Positions 8,622-16,916 of a DNA stretch of 44,416 bases are shown here, piece after piece. Under the pieces are notes generated by a model. That model made no database searches, was not told where the DNA came from, and saw only the letters and a list, made by a program, of their open reading frames with translations. Where the stretch lies: contig DPRS01000014.1 in assembly GCA_003537575.1 (NCBI GenBank), forward strand, positions 47,952 through 92,367, in the 5' to 3' direction. A program made the position numbers and the translations under genes. The DNA is from Oxalobacteraceae bacterium (GTDB taxonomy: Bacteria > Pseudomonadota > Gammaproteobacteria > Burkholderiales > Burkholderiaceae_D). Position 1 is the first letter of the stretch, and each line of letters starts with the position of its first letter.

Positions 8622-9215
8622 ATGCAAACCGTCGATCGTTCCTTGTTAAATCAGGCACAAGCCCTTGCCGTAGCGCTCAACGAGCGGGACGAATATACGT
8701 CTGGCCATTGCGACCGCGTGGTCAGTTTTTCCCTTGAACTCGGTAAGAAATGCGAATTGTCCTCTGCAGAACTACGAAGCTTGCAACTTGCCGCCGCGCT
8801 GCACGACGTTGGCAAGATCGGCGTTCCTGACCGCGTCCTCTTGAAACGAGGACGTCTGGACGCAAATGACTGGGAAATCATGAAAAATCATTCGGAACAG
8901 GGCGAGCGCATCCTGATGGCGCTGGAGACACAGGAAATGCAATGCACCGCCAGGATCGTGCGCCACCATCACGAAAGTTTCGATGGTTCCGGCTATCCGG
9001 ATGCGCTGGCGGGCGAAAATATCCCGGTACTGTCGCGGATCGTCGCGCTGGCCGACAGTTATGACGCCATGGCGACTACCAGGCCGTATCACCTCCCCAA
9101 GACTCACCGGGAAATCATAGCGATCATGGATAAGGAATCGGGAAGCAAGTTTGATCCGGACATTTTCCAGCGTTTTTTGAAGGTGGTGGAGGGTTCCCGG
9201 AACATGGCCGGTTAA
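8622..9215 (+). CDS. Stand-alone HD-GYP domain phosphodiesterase
   Basis: This 197-aa protein consists almost entirely of an HD-GYP domain. Metal-binding and signature residues are visible: H61-D62 in AALHDVGKIG, H90 in MKNHSEQGE, HHH at 115-117, then DGSGYP at 121-126 (the GYP motif) and ALADSYDAM. HD-GYP enzymes hydrolyse the second messenger c-di-GMP. There is no receiver, PAS or membrane domain, so it lacks a visible sensory input and may be controlled by a partner or by expression. The start ATG at 8622 is the first in frame, and upstream ATGs at 8587 and 8599 are out of frame. It is transcribed away from the two small membrane genes and converges on nnrU. Confidence 0.92.
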   Translation: MQTVDRSLLNQAQALAVALNERDEYTSGHCDRVVSFSLELGKKCELSSAELRSLQLAAALHDVGKIGVPDRVLLKRGRLDANDWEIMKNHSEQGERILMALETQEMQCTARIVRHHHESFDGSGYPDALAGENIPVLSRIVALADSYDAMATTRPYHLPKTHREIIAIMDKESGSKFDPDIFQRFLKVVEGSRNMAG

Positions 9216-9312
9216 GATGGCGGGTTAGCGATTTCTTTGGTACACCCATTGGTGAGTCAAGCACAGCGGCCCGCTGCGCTGCCAACGCACTGACGAAGGC
9301 AAAGACATCAGA

Positions 9313-9888
9313 TCAAAATGGATTAACACCGATCAGCAAGCCGTGCAGCGAGAATGCAAAAAGGCTCCAGACCACCGCCCCTGCCGCTACTGCGGCGATC
9401 GTTCCTCCCATCGTTCCAGAAGGATACTGTGTGCCAGCCATGCGGTCCCTCTTGCGCGCGGCCAGGTAAGACAATTTTGCCCACACAAGAAAACTGCCGA
9501 AAAGAATCACATCTGCAAGCGCTCCATTCGCCAGCAAGTGGGCGAAGGCCCACACCGTTACGCCCAGCACCATGGGGTGATGCAAGCGCGCCTTGATGCC
9601 GTTGCGGGGAACGTAGGTCGCTGCCAGCAAGATGAAAGAGACCAGCGTGAGCAGTGCCGCGATATGCCGCATGGCCAGCGGCGGATTCCACAACACCATC
9701 GGGTCGCTCCTGGCCATCCCGTATCCCCAGATGATCAACCCGAAGCCAACCAGCGATAGCAGGGTGTATCCCAGCTTCCACACCTTCTCGCCATGCTTTG
9801 CAAGCTGCGCGGTGCGCCAGTCATTTGCGAATATGCGGACTGAATGGGTACCTAGAAAAATCACCAGGCCAAGAATCAGGATCGTCAT
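9313..9888 (-). CDS. NnrU family membrane protein
   Basis: This 191-aa protein has about five membrane helices and the NnrU hallmarks: LGTHSVRIFANDWR near the N-terminus, MRHIAALLTLVSFIL, RNGIKARLHHPMVLGVTVWAFAHLLANG and a helix ending at GSFLVWAKLSYLAARKRD. NnrU proteins are linked to nitrite and nitric oxide reductase gene clusters in denitrifiers and are related to the isoprenoid-modifying protein fold; their exact reaction is not settled. Here it stands beside a diguanylate cyclase gene, 11 nt downstream of it, and not in a nitrogen oxide cluster, although a norD-like gene enters the window at the other end. It may share the transcript of the upstream GGDEF gene. Confidence 0.88.
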   Translation of the reverse strand: MTILILGLVIFLGTHSVRIFANDWRTAQLAKHGEKVWKLGYTLLSLVGFGLIIWGYGMARSDPMVLWNPPLAMRHIAALLTLVSFILLAATYVPRNGIKARLHHPMVLGVTVWAFAHLLANGALADVILFGSFLVWAKLSYLAARKRDRMAGTQYPSGTMGGTIAAVAAGAVVWSLFAFSLHGLLIGVNPF

Positions 9889-9899
9889 CGCTAACCTTT

Positions 9900-11819
9900 T
9901 CAGTAAAGAGCTTGTACTGACCGCTCATCATTGCACATTGTCAGGAGCTTGTACCTGGCATGAATTTCCACCCGGTTGCGGCCGAGTCGCTTGGCTTCGT
10001 AGAGTGCCGCATCCGCATCCGCAATGAGTGTGTCAGGATCTTCCTCCTGCCCCGGCAACATGATGGCGACGCCTGCGCTCACCGTCAGTTTCAGCCTCTC
10101 GCTGCCGAAAACCACTTCACGATCCTGCACGTGCCGGCGTACATCTTCCGCAAGCTCGGCGACTCCATAAGGATCGCTGTGGGGAAGAATCAGGCAGAAC
10201 TCTTCACCGCCGTAGCGGGCCGCATGATCTGACGGCCGCCTCAACGAGTCCTGCAACACCTTGGCTACCGTCCTGATACAGGCATCGCCGCACAAATGCC
10301 CATAGCGGTCATTGATCGATTTGAAGTGGTCGATATCCACCATGATCAGCGCTATCGGGTACTTCTGACGGACCGCGCGGCGCCACTCCTCAGCGTAGCG
10401 CTCGTTGAAGAATGTGCGGTTCTTGATGCCGGTTAGCGGGTCGGTCAGATTCAATTCACGCAGGGTTTCGTTCGCTTCAGCAAGTTTCTGCAGGGCGATG
10501 TCGAGCTCGCTGGTACGCTCCTGTACCCTCGCTTCCAGCAAGGTGGTGGCCTGGCGCTGAATCCGCTCGTTCTCTTCCTTCAGGATGCGCAGGCGATCCG
10601 CCAGTGCCATGGATAGCAAAATGACTTCCAGCGCCGAGCCGATCTGCTGGCCGTACTCCGTGACGAAGACCGGTGGCAGCACCGAGAAGGTCTTCAGAGA
10701 ATACAGGATCGAGCCGATCAGGAATACCGACCAGGCGATCATGAAGTAACGCGCCTGCTTGATCCCTTTGACCACGGCGTAAAGACCAGTGGCGAATGCC
10801 GTCATGCATGCGACGATGGCTTCCAGTGTGCCCAGGCGGATCATCAGCGAATATGGCGCGATGAAAGCGGCGGCAGCCGTCGCCAGGGCGACGATAAGCA
10901 ACGCCGTAAACACCCGGTTCAGGCGAGGGAAACTCTTGCCGACGTCGAGGAAGGAGCGGGTGAACTCTGTCACGCCGATTGTGCCGCAGGCCATGAAAAT
11001 CGGCAGCGCAGTATTCGCCCATCCCGGGGCGTCTGGCCAGAGGTATTCGTAGGTCAGGCCATGCAGCGTAGCCTGAAAGAGAAAGTAGGTCAGGAGATAG
11101 TAAACGTAATAAAAATATGGCTTGTCCCGGGTCGACAGAAACAGGATCAGGTTGAAAACCAGCAGGCCGATCGAAATGCCGTAGTACAGGCCCATGAGAT
11201 GCTGCTCGACCTCCTTGGCCTCGAGGTAGGCCGGGACATTCCAGAGCACCAGCGGCAGCTGCAGGGAACTGTCGGTGCGGACCCTGATATAGACGTCACG
11301 GCTGTCGCCGTGCGGAACGTGCAGGCGAAAGTTGATGTTGCGCTGCTTGACTGCGCGCGCATCGAAGGGCAGACGGTCACCTCCGCGCATGAGTTCGTAA
11401 GAGCCATCGGGCGCAATCAGATAGACGTCGACGTGATCAAGGGGTGGATACTGCACTTCGAGCAACCAGTCCTTGAAGGTCGCCGAGCGATTCTCGAGCT
11501 TGAATCGGAACCACATGCTGGAGGAGGTGAAGCCGAAGCTGGGCGTTGGTTTGTCGACGGATTGAAACCGGCTTGCATAGACCGCATTGCGCACATCAGC
11601 GAGCGAGAGCGCGCTGGAAGCGTCTTCGAGAAATTCCAGATGCCCGCCAGTGAAATATTTTCCATTCTCGTCGTTTAAAACGAGCGATGCGGGAGTAGCC
11701 ATCGCAGCCGTGGCCGCCAGCAGCAGCACAAGGGTTAAAAGGCCGCGCCGCCAGAGTGGAATTACGTCGTGCGAACCGCGCTGCGTGCCGGATACCCTGC
11801 TTACGAACATTTTTATCAT
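9900..11819 (-). CDS. Membrane-bound diguanylate cyclase, 7TMR-DISM plus GGDEF
   Basis: This 639-aa protein has a signal-anchor near residues 24-42, a periplasmic 7TMR-DISMED2-type sensor domain (about 45-190), seven membrane helices (about 205-405), a coiled coil (410-455) and a GGDEF domain (458-620). The active-site loop is GGEEF (537-541), a functional variant. An RxxD inhibitory site (RPSD, 528-531) lies five residues before it, so product inhibition by c-di-GMP is expected. DPLTGIKNR and DIDHFKSINDRYGH are the other signature stretches. It should make c-di-GMP in response to a carbohydrate-like or other periplasmic ligand; the ligand is unknown. The gene lies next to nnrU and close to the HD-GYP gene, so opposing c-di-GMP activities are encoded within 3.2 kb. 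Confidence 0.93.
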   Translation of the reverse strand: MIKMFVSRVSGTQRGSHDVIPLWRRGLLTLVLLLAATAAMATPASLVLNDENGKYFTGGHLEFLEDASSALSLADVRNAVYASRFQSVDKPTPSFGFTSSSMWFRFKLENRSATFKDWLLEVQYPPLDHVDVYLIAPDGSYELMRGGDRLPFDARAVKQRNINFRLHVPHGDSRDVYIRVRTDSSLQLPLVLWNVPAYLEAKEVEQHLMGLYYGISIGLLVFNLILFLSTRDKPYFYYVYYLLTYFLFQATLHGLTYEYLWPDAPGWANTALPIFMACGTIGVTEFTRSFLDVGKSFPRLNRVFTALLIVALATAAAAFIAPYSLMIRLGTLEAIVACMTAFATGLYAVVKGIKQARYFMIAWSVFLIGSILYSLKTFSVLPPVFVTEYGQQIGSALEVILLSMALADRLRILKEENERIQRQATTLLEARVQERTSELDIALQKLAEANETLRELNLTDPLTGIKNRTFFNERYAEEWRRAVRQKYPIALIMVDIDHFKSINDRYGHLCGDACIRTVAKVLQDSLRRPSDHAARYGGEEFCLILPHSDPYGVAELAEDVRRHVQDREVVFGSERLKLTVSAGVAIMLPGQEEDPDTLIADADAALYEAKRLGRNRVEIHARYKLLTMCNDERSVQALY

Positions 11820-12055
11820 TATTTGAAGTCACTCTCTCGGCGCGAAACCGGATCAGAGCATGTCTCCATGAAGCATATGGGCAAGCATCATGGATATCAG
11901 TCCCCAAAGTTTTCAGATATCAAGTGTTTTGTCGTAATTCAAATTTCTTTTAAAAAAGTTTATCCGAGAAGTGCTCATGGCATTCAAAAGAAACGTAAAA
12001 CTTTGTTTATGGTGTTGTTTATAGCGATAGTCACGGGCGAGCTTGAGAAGGGAAT
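11820..12055. other. Upstream region of the diguanylate cyclase gene, no gene seen
   Basis: AT-rich around 11925-12030 and presumably holding the promoter of the minus-strand GGDEF gene. I see no supported coding frame, RNA gene or convincing promoter pair. Together with the tRNA-linked element 12056-12161, this makes up the gene-free stretch before tRNA-Ser. Confidence 0.5.
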
Positions 12056-12161
12056 GGAGAACGGTCATGAGGTTTGGCGAAAGGTCTTAGCCTCTGCGGA
12101 GCAATGTTCCGCGAAATCCCTGCTTTGCTCTTTCCCGCGTGCTTTGCGCGCTCGTCTCCGC
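12056..12161 (+). repeat. Degenerate inverted tRNA-Ser-like element past the tRNA terminator
   Basis: Read on the plus strand, opposite to tRNA-Ser, it begins GGAGAACG (12056-12063) and ends CGTCTCCGC (12153-12161), close to the acceptor strands of the adjacent tRNA-Ser. CGAAATCCCT at 12112-12121 resembles the T-arm CGAATCCCT. The T-arm part and the acceptor part are separated by a 31-nt insert (12122-12152) with two GCTTTGC copies. A small hairpin GCGGA-N7-TCCGC lies at 12096-12112. It sits tail-to-tail with tRNA-Ser, with the terminator hairpin between them. The same layout follows both tRNA-Leu genes. Function unknown. Confidence 0.55.
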
Positions 12162-12189
12162 AAAAAAAAATCCCCGCATAAGCGGGGAT
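12162..12189 (-). terminator. Intrinsic terminator of tRNA-Ser
   Basis: On the minus strand, stem ATCCCCGC / GCGGGGAT with a 4-nt loop is followed by nine T residues, 13 nt past the encoded CCA. Confidence 0.9.
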
Positions 12190-12201
12190 CTTTCTTGAAT
12201 T

Positions 12202-12295
12202 TGGCGGAGACGGAGGGATTCGAACCCTCGATACAGGTTTAAGCCCGTATGCTTCCTTAGCAGGGAAGTGCCTTCGACCACTCGGCCACGTCTCC
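12202..12295 (-). tRNA. tRNA-Ser(GCU), CCA encoded
   Basis: Acceptor stem GGAGACG / CGTCTCC, discriminator G and an encoded CCA (12204-12202). The anticodon stem CTTCC/GGAAG encloses CTGCTAA with anticodon GCT, reading AGC and AGT serine codons. The long variable arm (CATACGGGCTTAAACCTGTATC) is the class II feature expected for tRNA-Ser, and the T-loop TTCGAAT is canonical. It has its own promoter in the lysC 3' region and a strong terminator. Confidence 0.98.
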
Positions 12296-12300
12296 ACACG

Positions 12301-12326
12301 AGAAACGGTCAAACAAAGCCGTTTCT
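12301..12326 (-). other. Hairpin in the tRNA-Ser 5' leader
   Basis: Perfect 8-bp stem AGAAACGG / CCGTTTCT with a 10-nt loop, ending 6 nt before the mature tRNA 5' end. It could be the 3' hairpin of the lysC transcript, but it lies downstream of the tRNA promoter and so belongs to the tRNA precursor, where it may guide processing. It has no U-tract in the sense direction. Confidence 0.5.
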
Positions 12327-12338
12327 GTTGAGCCACGC

Positions 12339-12367
12339 ATGATAACTTCTCAAGCGCGTCTGGTCAA
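12339..12367 (-). promoter_or_regulatory. Sigma70-type promoter of tRNA-Ser
   Basis: On the minus strand, TTGACC (12367-12362), a 17-nt spacer and TATCAT (12344-12339). The inferred transcription start lies about 35-40 nt before the tRNA. It is placed right behind the lysC stop codon. Confidence 0.7.
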
Positions 12368-12385
12368 TCAAACTCTGCAAGCGGA

Positions 12386-13639
12386 TCAGTCGGCCTTTTC
12401 CAGATCGAAAGCCTTGTGCAGGGCGCGCACTGCCAATTCCATGTATTTCTCGTCGATCAACACCGAAATCTTGATTTCGGAGGTCGAAATCATCTTGATG
12501 TTGATACCTTCTTCCGACAAGGTGCGGAACATCTGCGAGGCAATGCCAACATGGCTGCGCATGCCCACACCGACCACCGATACCTTCGAGACCTTGGTGT
12601 CGCCAACGATATTGGCGGCGCCGATATGGGCCTTGACGCTCTTTTCCAGGATATCCATGGAGCGTGCGTAGTCGCCGCGCGGCACGGTGAAAGTGAAGTC
12701 GGTTTTGCCTTCCACAGACTGGTTCTGGATGATCATGTCGACTTCGATGTTGGCATCGGCCACGGGCCCCAGGATCTGGTAGGCGATGCCCGGCTTGTCC
12801 GGCACCCCCAGCACGGTGATCTTGGCCTCGTCGCGGCTGAAGGCGATGCCGGTGATGGTTGCTTGTTCCATGTTGGTGTCTTCCTCAAACGTAATCAGGG
12901 TGCCAGATTTGGCTTCTTCTTCCAGCGGCATCATCGGGTCGGTCAGCGACGACAGCACGCGCGTCGGCATGCGGTAGTTGCCGGCAAATTCCACCGAACG
13001 GATCTGCAGGACCTTGGAACCCAGCGAGGCCATTTCCAGCATTTCTTCGAAGGTCACCGTGTTGAGGCGGCGCGCTTCGGAAACCACGCGCGGGTCGGTG
13101 GTGTAGACGCCGTCGACGTCGGTGTAGATCAGGCATTCCTGCGCCTTGAGCGCAGCCGCCACGGCCACGGCCGAAGTGTCGGAACCGCCGCGGCCCAGCG
13201 TCGTGATGTTGCCGGCATCGTCCACGCCCTGGAAGCCGGTGATGATGACGATCTTACCGGCGTCGAGATCCTTGCGCACGCGGGCGTCGTCGATCGACTG
13301 GATGCGCGCCTTGGTGAAGGCGGAATCGGTCTTGATCGGCACTTGCCAACCGGCGTAGGACACCGCCTGCTTGCCGAGCGCCTGCAATGCCATCGACAGT
13401 AGCGCCACCGAGACTTGCTCGCCGGTGGAAGCCAGCATGTCGAGTTCGCGGGGATCCGGCTGCGGCATGATTTCCTTGGCCAGGCCGATCAGGCGGTTGG
13501 TCTCACCCGACATCGCGGAGGGCACGACCACGATCTGGTTGCCGGCGTCATGCCATTTGGCGACGCGTCTGGCGACATTGCGGATGCGCTCGGTCGAGCC
13601 CATCGAAGTACCGCCGTATTTGTGAACAATTAGGGCCAT
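12386..13639 (-). CDS. lysC: Aspartate kinase
   Basis: This 417-aa protein is the single-chain form of aspartokinase, which phosphorylates aspartate at the entry to lysine, threonine and methionine synthesis. The N-terminal kinase has KYGGTSMGS at residues 7-15, TGFQGVDDAGNITTLGRGGSDTSAVA as the aspartate/ATP loop and YTDVDGVYTTDPRVV. Two C-terminal ACT domains (about 265-410, with ITVLGVPDKPGIAYQILG and KVSVVGVGMRSHVGIASQMF) bind feedback amino acids. As in other lysC genes, an internal start making a beta subunit is possible but not proven here. It is the last gene of the minus-strand series cysS, glycosylase, accA, tilS, with a 119-nt gap after tilS. I saw no lysine riboswitch upstream. 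Confidence 0.97.
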   Translation of the reverse strand: MALIVHKYGGTSMGSTERIRNVARRVAKWHDAGNQIVVVPSAMSGETNRLIGLAKEIMPQPDPRELDMLASTGEQVSVALLSMALQALGKQAVSYAGWQVPIKTDSAFTKARIQSIDDARVRKDLDAGKIVIITGFQGVDDAGNITTLGRGGSDTSAVAVAAALKAQECLIYTDVDGVYTTDPRVVSEARRLNTVTFEEMLEMASLGSKVLQIRSVEFAGNYRMPTRVLSSLTDPMMPLEEEAKSGTLITFEEDTNMEQATITGIAFSRDEAKITVLGVPDKPGIAYQILGPVADANIEVDMIIQNQSVEGKTDFTFTVPRGDYARSMDILEKSVKAHIGAANIVGDTKVSKVSVVGVGMRSHVGIASQMFRTLSEEGINIKMISTSEIKISVLIDEKYMELAVRALHKAFDLEKAD

Positions 13640-13758
13640 AGCGAAAAATGGTAAAAAACAAATAAAATCAACCCTTTAGTCTACCTGTTGCAACGAGGGA
13701 AGACAAGTGGGTAAGGCCGTAATGGCTTCACAAAATGCGCCCTCGTGGAGACGGCGAC

Positions 13759-15225
13759 CTATGCCTTGAGCGCATGCTCCCAGCGCAGCCGGATGTATTC
13801 GCCCTGCCCCGACGCCAGACGATGGCTGTCCATGCCGATGCCGGCAGCGTACAGCACCTCTTGCGCGGCCGTCACCAGCGGCAGAAAGGGGCGTTCCCAG
13901 GCCGGCACGCCAAGCGCCTGAAAATGCTGCTTCATGCTGCGGCTGGGACGGTTGGCGGCCAGTTTGACCATGTCGCCGCCCTGCCGGTAACGGATCGTCA
14001 AGGCTTGCGTGCGCAGCCACTCTGCTTCCAGGCCCGGCCCCCCCTCTTCCGCCAGCTCGAAATGCAGATAACCATGAAAGGCTGGAAATGCCAGGCTGCC
14101 CTCGCCCTGCCAGCGAAAAGCCTGCGGCGCCACGCTAACGGCATCCTGATCCCATTTCGGCGTCAGGTAGACACGATCGCGATGGCGGCGAATGGCGCAA
14201 TCCGGATGCGAAACGCATACCTGCGCATCCGCCTTCGCACCTTGCAATTGCGCGCGCATTTCAGCCAGCCACGATGTCGATGGCATCCGCACGCCCCGCG
14301 TTCCGAGCCAATGGCGCAAGAGATTGTCGATGCGCTCGTCGCTCAGGGAGCGCAGGCATTCGAGCCGGAGGCAGGCGCCGTCGGCGCAGACAGCTAGGTC
14401 GGCTTGCGCCAGTTCTTCTAGCAATCGCTGCGCCGCCTGCATGTGACCGGCGCTGCGCGCCAGCCGTTCCTGGAAACCGGGAAAGCTGCCGGCCAGTTGC
14501 GGCATCACGCCATGCCTCAGAGCGTTGCGGGCATAGCGCGGGTCAGCATTGGATTCATCTTCCACGTGACTGATGCCGGCGCGAGCGGCCCATGCTTCCA
14601 GTTCGGCACGGCTGATATCCAGCAGCGGACGCCCCATCATCGGACTGAAATCGCCCAGCAAGTCGGGCGCCGCATTGACTGCTTCCATGCCCGACAGTCC
14701 AGCCACGCCGGAGCCGCGCAAGAGCTGCAGCAGGACGGTTTCCGCCTGGTCATCCTGATGGTGGGCGGTCAGCAGCAGCGCCACGCCATGGTGGCGGCAC
14801 AGCTCGCCAAGCGCCGCATAGCGCAGCTTGCGAGCGGCTTCTTCCACGCCGCTGCGTCCGGCGTCCTGCAGGCGCACCCGGCGCGCCTCGAATATCACCC
14901 CTATCTGCCGCGCCTCGTCCTCGCAATGGGCGAACCAGGCATCTGCATTGGGACTCAGGCCATGATGGATATGGAACGCGAGCAGGCGCATGCTTCGCGC
15001 GGCGGCATACTGCCGCGCGAGGTGCAGCAATACCGTGGAATCCAGCCCGCCGCTGTAGGCTACGGCGATGGCGGCAGGAGCTAGGGGCGCAGCGGGGGCA
15101 ATGGTGGCAACGGGCGCAGCGCCTCCCTTGCCCGAATCGGCGCAAAAGGAAACGCGCGCCAGAATCGCTTCCAGCGCGCGTTCGAACCGGCCGTCCAGTG
15201 AAGGCGGCGCAGATGGATGCCCCAC
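13759..15225 (-). CDS. tilS: tRNA(Ile)-lysidine synthase
   Basis: This 488-aa enzyme changes C34 of tRNA-Ile(CAU) to lysidine so that it reads AUA. The PP-loop ATP pyrophosphatase motif SGGLDSTVLL is at residues 59-68. HHGLSPNADAWF, ALLLTAHHQDDQAETVLLQLLRGSG and GRPLLDISR follow as in the family. The C-terminal TilS substrate-binding domains are present (about 300-480). The start is a GTG at 15225, and the AGGA inside the accA 3' end is correctly spaced to serve it. The gene begins only 3 nt after the accA stop, so accA and tilS are almost certainly cotranscribed. About 50 extra residues, Ala-rich, precede the PP-loop core. Confidence 0.95.
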   Translation of the reverse strand: MGHPSAPPSLDGRFERALEAILARVSFCADSGKGGAAPVATIAPAAPLAPAAIAVAYSGGLDSTVLLHLARQYAAARSMRLLAFHIHHGLSPNADAWFAHCEDEARQIGVIFEARRVRLQDAGRSGVEEAARKLRYAALGELCRHHGVALLLTAHHQDDQAETVLLQLLRGSGVAGLSGMEAVNAAPDLLGDFSPMMGRPLLDISRAELEAWAARAGISHVEDESNADPRYARNALRHGVMPQLAGSFPGFQERLARSAGHMQAAQRLLEELAQADLAVCADGACLRLECLRSLSDERIDNLLRHWLGTRGVRMPSTSWLAEMRAQLQGAKADAQVCVSHPDCAIRRHRDRVYLTPKWDQDAVSVAPQAFRWQGEGSLAFPAFHGYLHFELAEEGGPGLEAEWLRTQALTIRYRQGGDMVKLAANRPSRSMKQHFQALGVPAWERPFLPLVTAAQEVLYAAGIGMDSHRLASGQGEYIRLRWEHALKA

Positions 15226-15228
15226 TCC

Positions 15229-16203
15229 TTAATCCTGCGGTGTGGTTTCCTTGAATTTACCGTAGCTCATCAGCTTTTCATGGCGGGCCGTCAGCAGATC
15301 CTTCGGCTTCATGCCGTGGAACTGGCGCAGCGAATCGGCCAATGCGCGCTTGAGCATCGTGGCCATCAGCTTCGGGTCGCGATGGGCGCCGCCCAGCGGT
15401 TCGTTGATGATTTTGTCGATCAGGCCCATTGCCTTCAGGCGGTGCGCGGTCAGGCCCAGCGCATCGGCGGCGTCAGAGGCGCGTTCGGAGGTCTTCCACA
15501 GGATCGAGGCGCAGCCTTCCGGCGAAATCACCGAATAGGTGGCGTATTGCAGCATAAGCACGGAATCGGCCACGGCAATTGCCAGCGCGCCGCCGGAGCC
15601 GCCCTCGCCGATGATGGTGGCGATCAGCGGCACCTTCAGCTCGGCCATCACGTAGAGGTTGTGGCCAATCGCTTCGGACTGGCCGCGTTCCTCGGCATCG
15701 ATGCCGGGAAAGGCGCCCGGGGTGTCGACGAAGGTAAAGATCGGCAGGTTGAATTTTTCCGCCAGCTTCATCAGGCGCATCGCCTTGCGGTAGCCTTCCG
15801 GCTTGGGCATGCCGAAGTTGCGCATGGCGCGTTCCTTGGTGTCGCGCCCTTTCTGGTGGCCGATCACCATGCAGGCCTGGCCATTGAAGCGCGCCAGGCC
15901 GCCGACGATGGAAAGGTCGTCGGCAAAGCTGCGATCGCCGTGCAACTCATGGAAATCCGTGAAAATCTCGTTCACGTAATCCATGGTGTAGGGACGCTGC
16001 GGATGACGCGAGATTTGCGACACCTGCCAGGGCGTCAGCTTGGCGTAGATATCCTTGGTCAGCTGTTCGCTCTTTTTCGCCAGGCGTTCGATTTCTTCCG
16101 AAATATCGACCGCGGAATCGTCCTGCACGAAGCGCAGTTCCTCGATCTTGGTATCCAGTTCGGCGATTTGCTGCTCGAAACTGAGGAAAGTGGTTTTACT
16201 CAT
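15229..16203 (-). CDS. accA: Acetyl-CoA carboxylase carboxyltransferase subunit alpha
   Basis: This 324-aa protein, of usual length, transfers the carboxyl group from biotin to acetyl-CoA together with AccD, making malonyl-CoA for fatty acid synthesis. Visible landmarks are the N-terminal helical LDTKIEELR region, HPQRPYTMDYV, ELHGDRSFADD, GHQKGRDTKER, PIFTFVDTPGAFPGIDAEERGQ and the oxyanion-hole stretch GEGGSGGALAI. The ATG at 16203 is preceded by AAGGGA. It lies 44 nt after the glycosylase gene and 3 nt before tilS in one minus-strand series; this accA-tilS linkage is typical of betaproteobacteria. Confidence 0.98.
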   Translation of the reverse strand: MSKTTFLSFEQQIAELDTKIEELRFVQDDSAVDISEEIERLAKKSEQLTKDIYAKLTPWQVSQISRHPQRPYTMDYVNEIFTDFHELHGDRSFADDLSIVGGLARFNGQACMVIGHQKGRDTKERAMRNFGMPKPEGYRKAMRLMKLAEKFNLPIFTFVDTPGAFPGIDAEERGQSEAIGHNLYVMAELKVPLIATIIGEGGSGGALAIAVADSVLMLQYATYSVISPEGCASILWKTSERASDAADALGLTAHRLKAMGLIDKIINEPLGGAHRDPKLMATMLKRALADSLRQFHGMKPKDLLTARHEKLMSYGKFKETTPQD

Positions 16204-16247
16204 CGTGTTCCCTTCCGTTCAACTCGGGATAATTTTGAAATTCCGGA

Positions 16248-16916
16248 TCAGTACTCGACCGGCACCGGCGCCAGGCTGCGCCATAGATACCAGGTTGCGA
16301 CTGTACACCAGGGCGCCCAATTGGCGGCCACTTCACGCGCATCGCTGCGTGAAACTGGTTCTCCGGAGAAATAATTAATACTAATGCCTTTGAGCAATCC
16401 CAAGTCATCCAAAGGCAAAATATTCGGTCGCAGCAGATTAAATATCAAAAACATCTCCGCTGTCCAGCGTCCAATGCCGCGAATCTGTACGAGTTCGGCG
16501 ATAACTGACTCGTCTTCCATGCACGCCCACTGGTCGGCATGCACCTTTTTTTCCTTGAAATGTCTTGCCAAATCAAGGAGATACTCCGTTTTTCGCTTGG
16601 ACAAACCACAGGTCGCGATGCTTTCCCCAGCTTTCAGAACTTGCGCTGGGGTAACTTTTGGACAAATATCGGTAAAGCGCAGCCAGATGGCATCCGCCGC
16701 CTTGACCGAGATCTGCTGGCCGATCACGGAGCGCGCCAGGGTGGTGAACGGCTCGCCGCGCCCGACCAGGTGCAGGTCGCCGAACTGCGGAATCAGGCGA
16801 CGCATGATGCGGTCGCGCTTCATCAGCTCGGCCTTGGCATCTTCCCAATATTCGGGAATGAACACGCGGCTGTCGTCAGCTATCGGTTTGGCCATGCCGC
16901 TTACGCCCTTCGCCAT
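16248..16916 (-). CDS. HhH-GPD DNA glycosylase (3-methyladenine/AlkA-like)
   Basis: This 222-aa protein contains TLARSVIGQQISVKAADAIW and the helix-hairpin-helix VQIRGIGRWTAEMFLIF, followed by LPLDDLGLLKG, whose Asp is the catalytic residue of HhH-GPD glycosylases. It lacks the N-terminal beta domain of E. coli AlkA and the C-terminal iron-sulfur cluster of EndoIII or MutY, so it belongs to the short AlkA-like class that removes alkylated purines. The open frame overlaps the cysS 3' end by 16 nt when read from 16916. A second ATG at 16895 (MAKPIADD) would give no overlap, and I cannot choose firmly. It lies between cysS and accA on one transcript. Confidence 0.9.
   Translation of the reverse strand: MAKGVSGMAKPIADDSRVFIPEYWEDAKAELMKRDRIMRRLIPQFGDLHLVGRGEPFTTLARSVIGQQISVKAADAIWLRFTDICPKVTPAQVLKAGESIATCGLSKRKTEYLLDLARHFKEKKVHADQWACMEDESVIAELVQIRGIGRWTAEMFLIFNLLRPNILPLDDLGLLKGISINYFSGEPVSRSDAREVAANWAPWCTVATWYLWRSLAPVPVEY

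Noticed and set aside
11769..12242. 157-codon plus-strand frame running into tRNA-Ser
   Set aside because: It overlaps the GGDEF gene start and the antisense strand of the tRNA; no ribosome site and no protein-like pattern.
13640..13758. Possible riboswitch or attenuator between tilS and lysC
   Set aside because: Only a weak imperfect stem (AAGGCC/GGCTT) is present, with none of the lysine riboswitch architecture.
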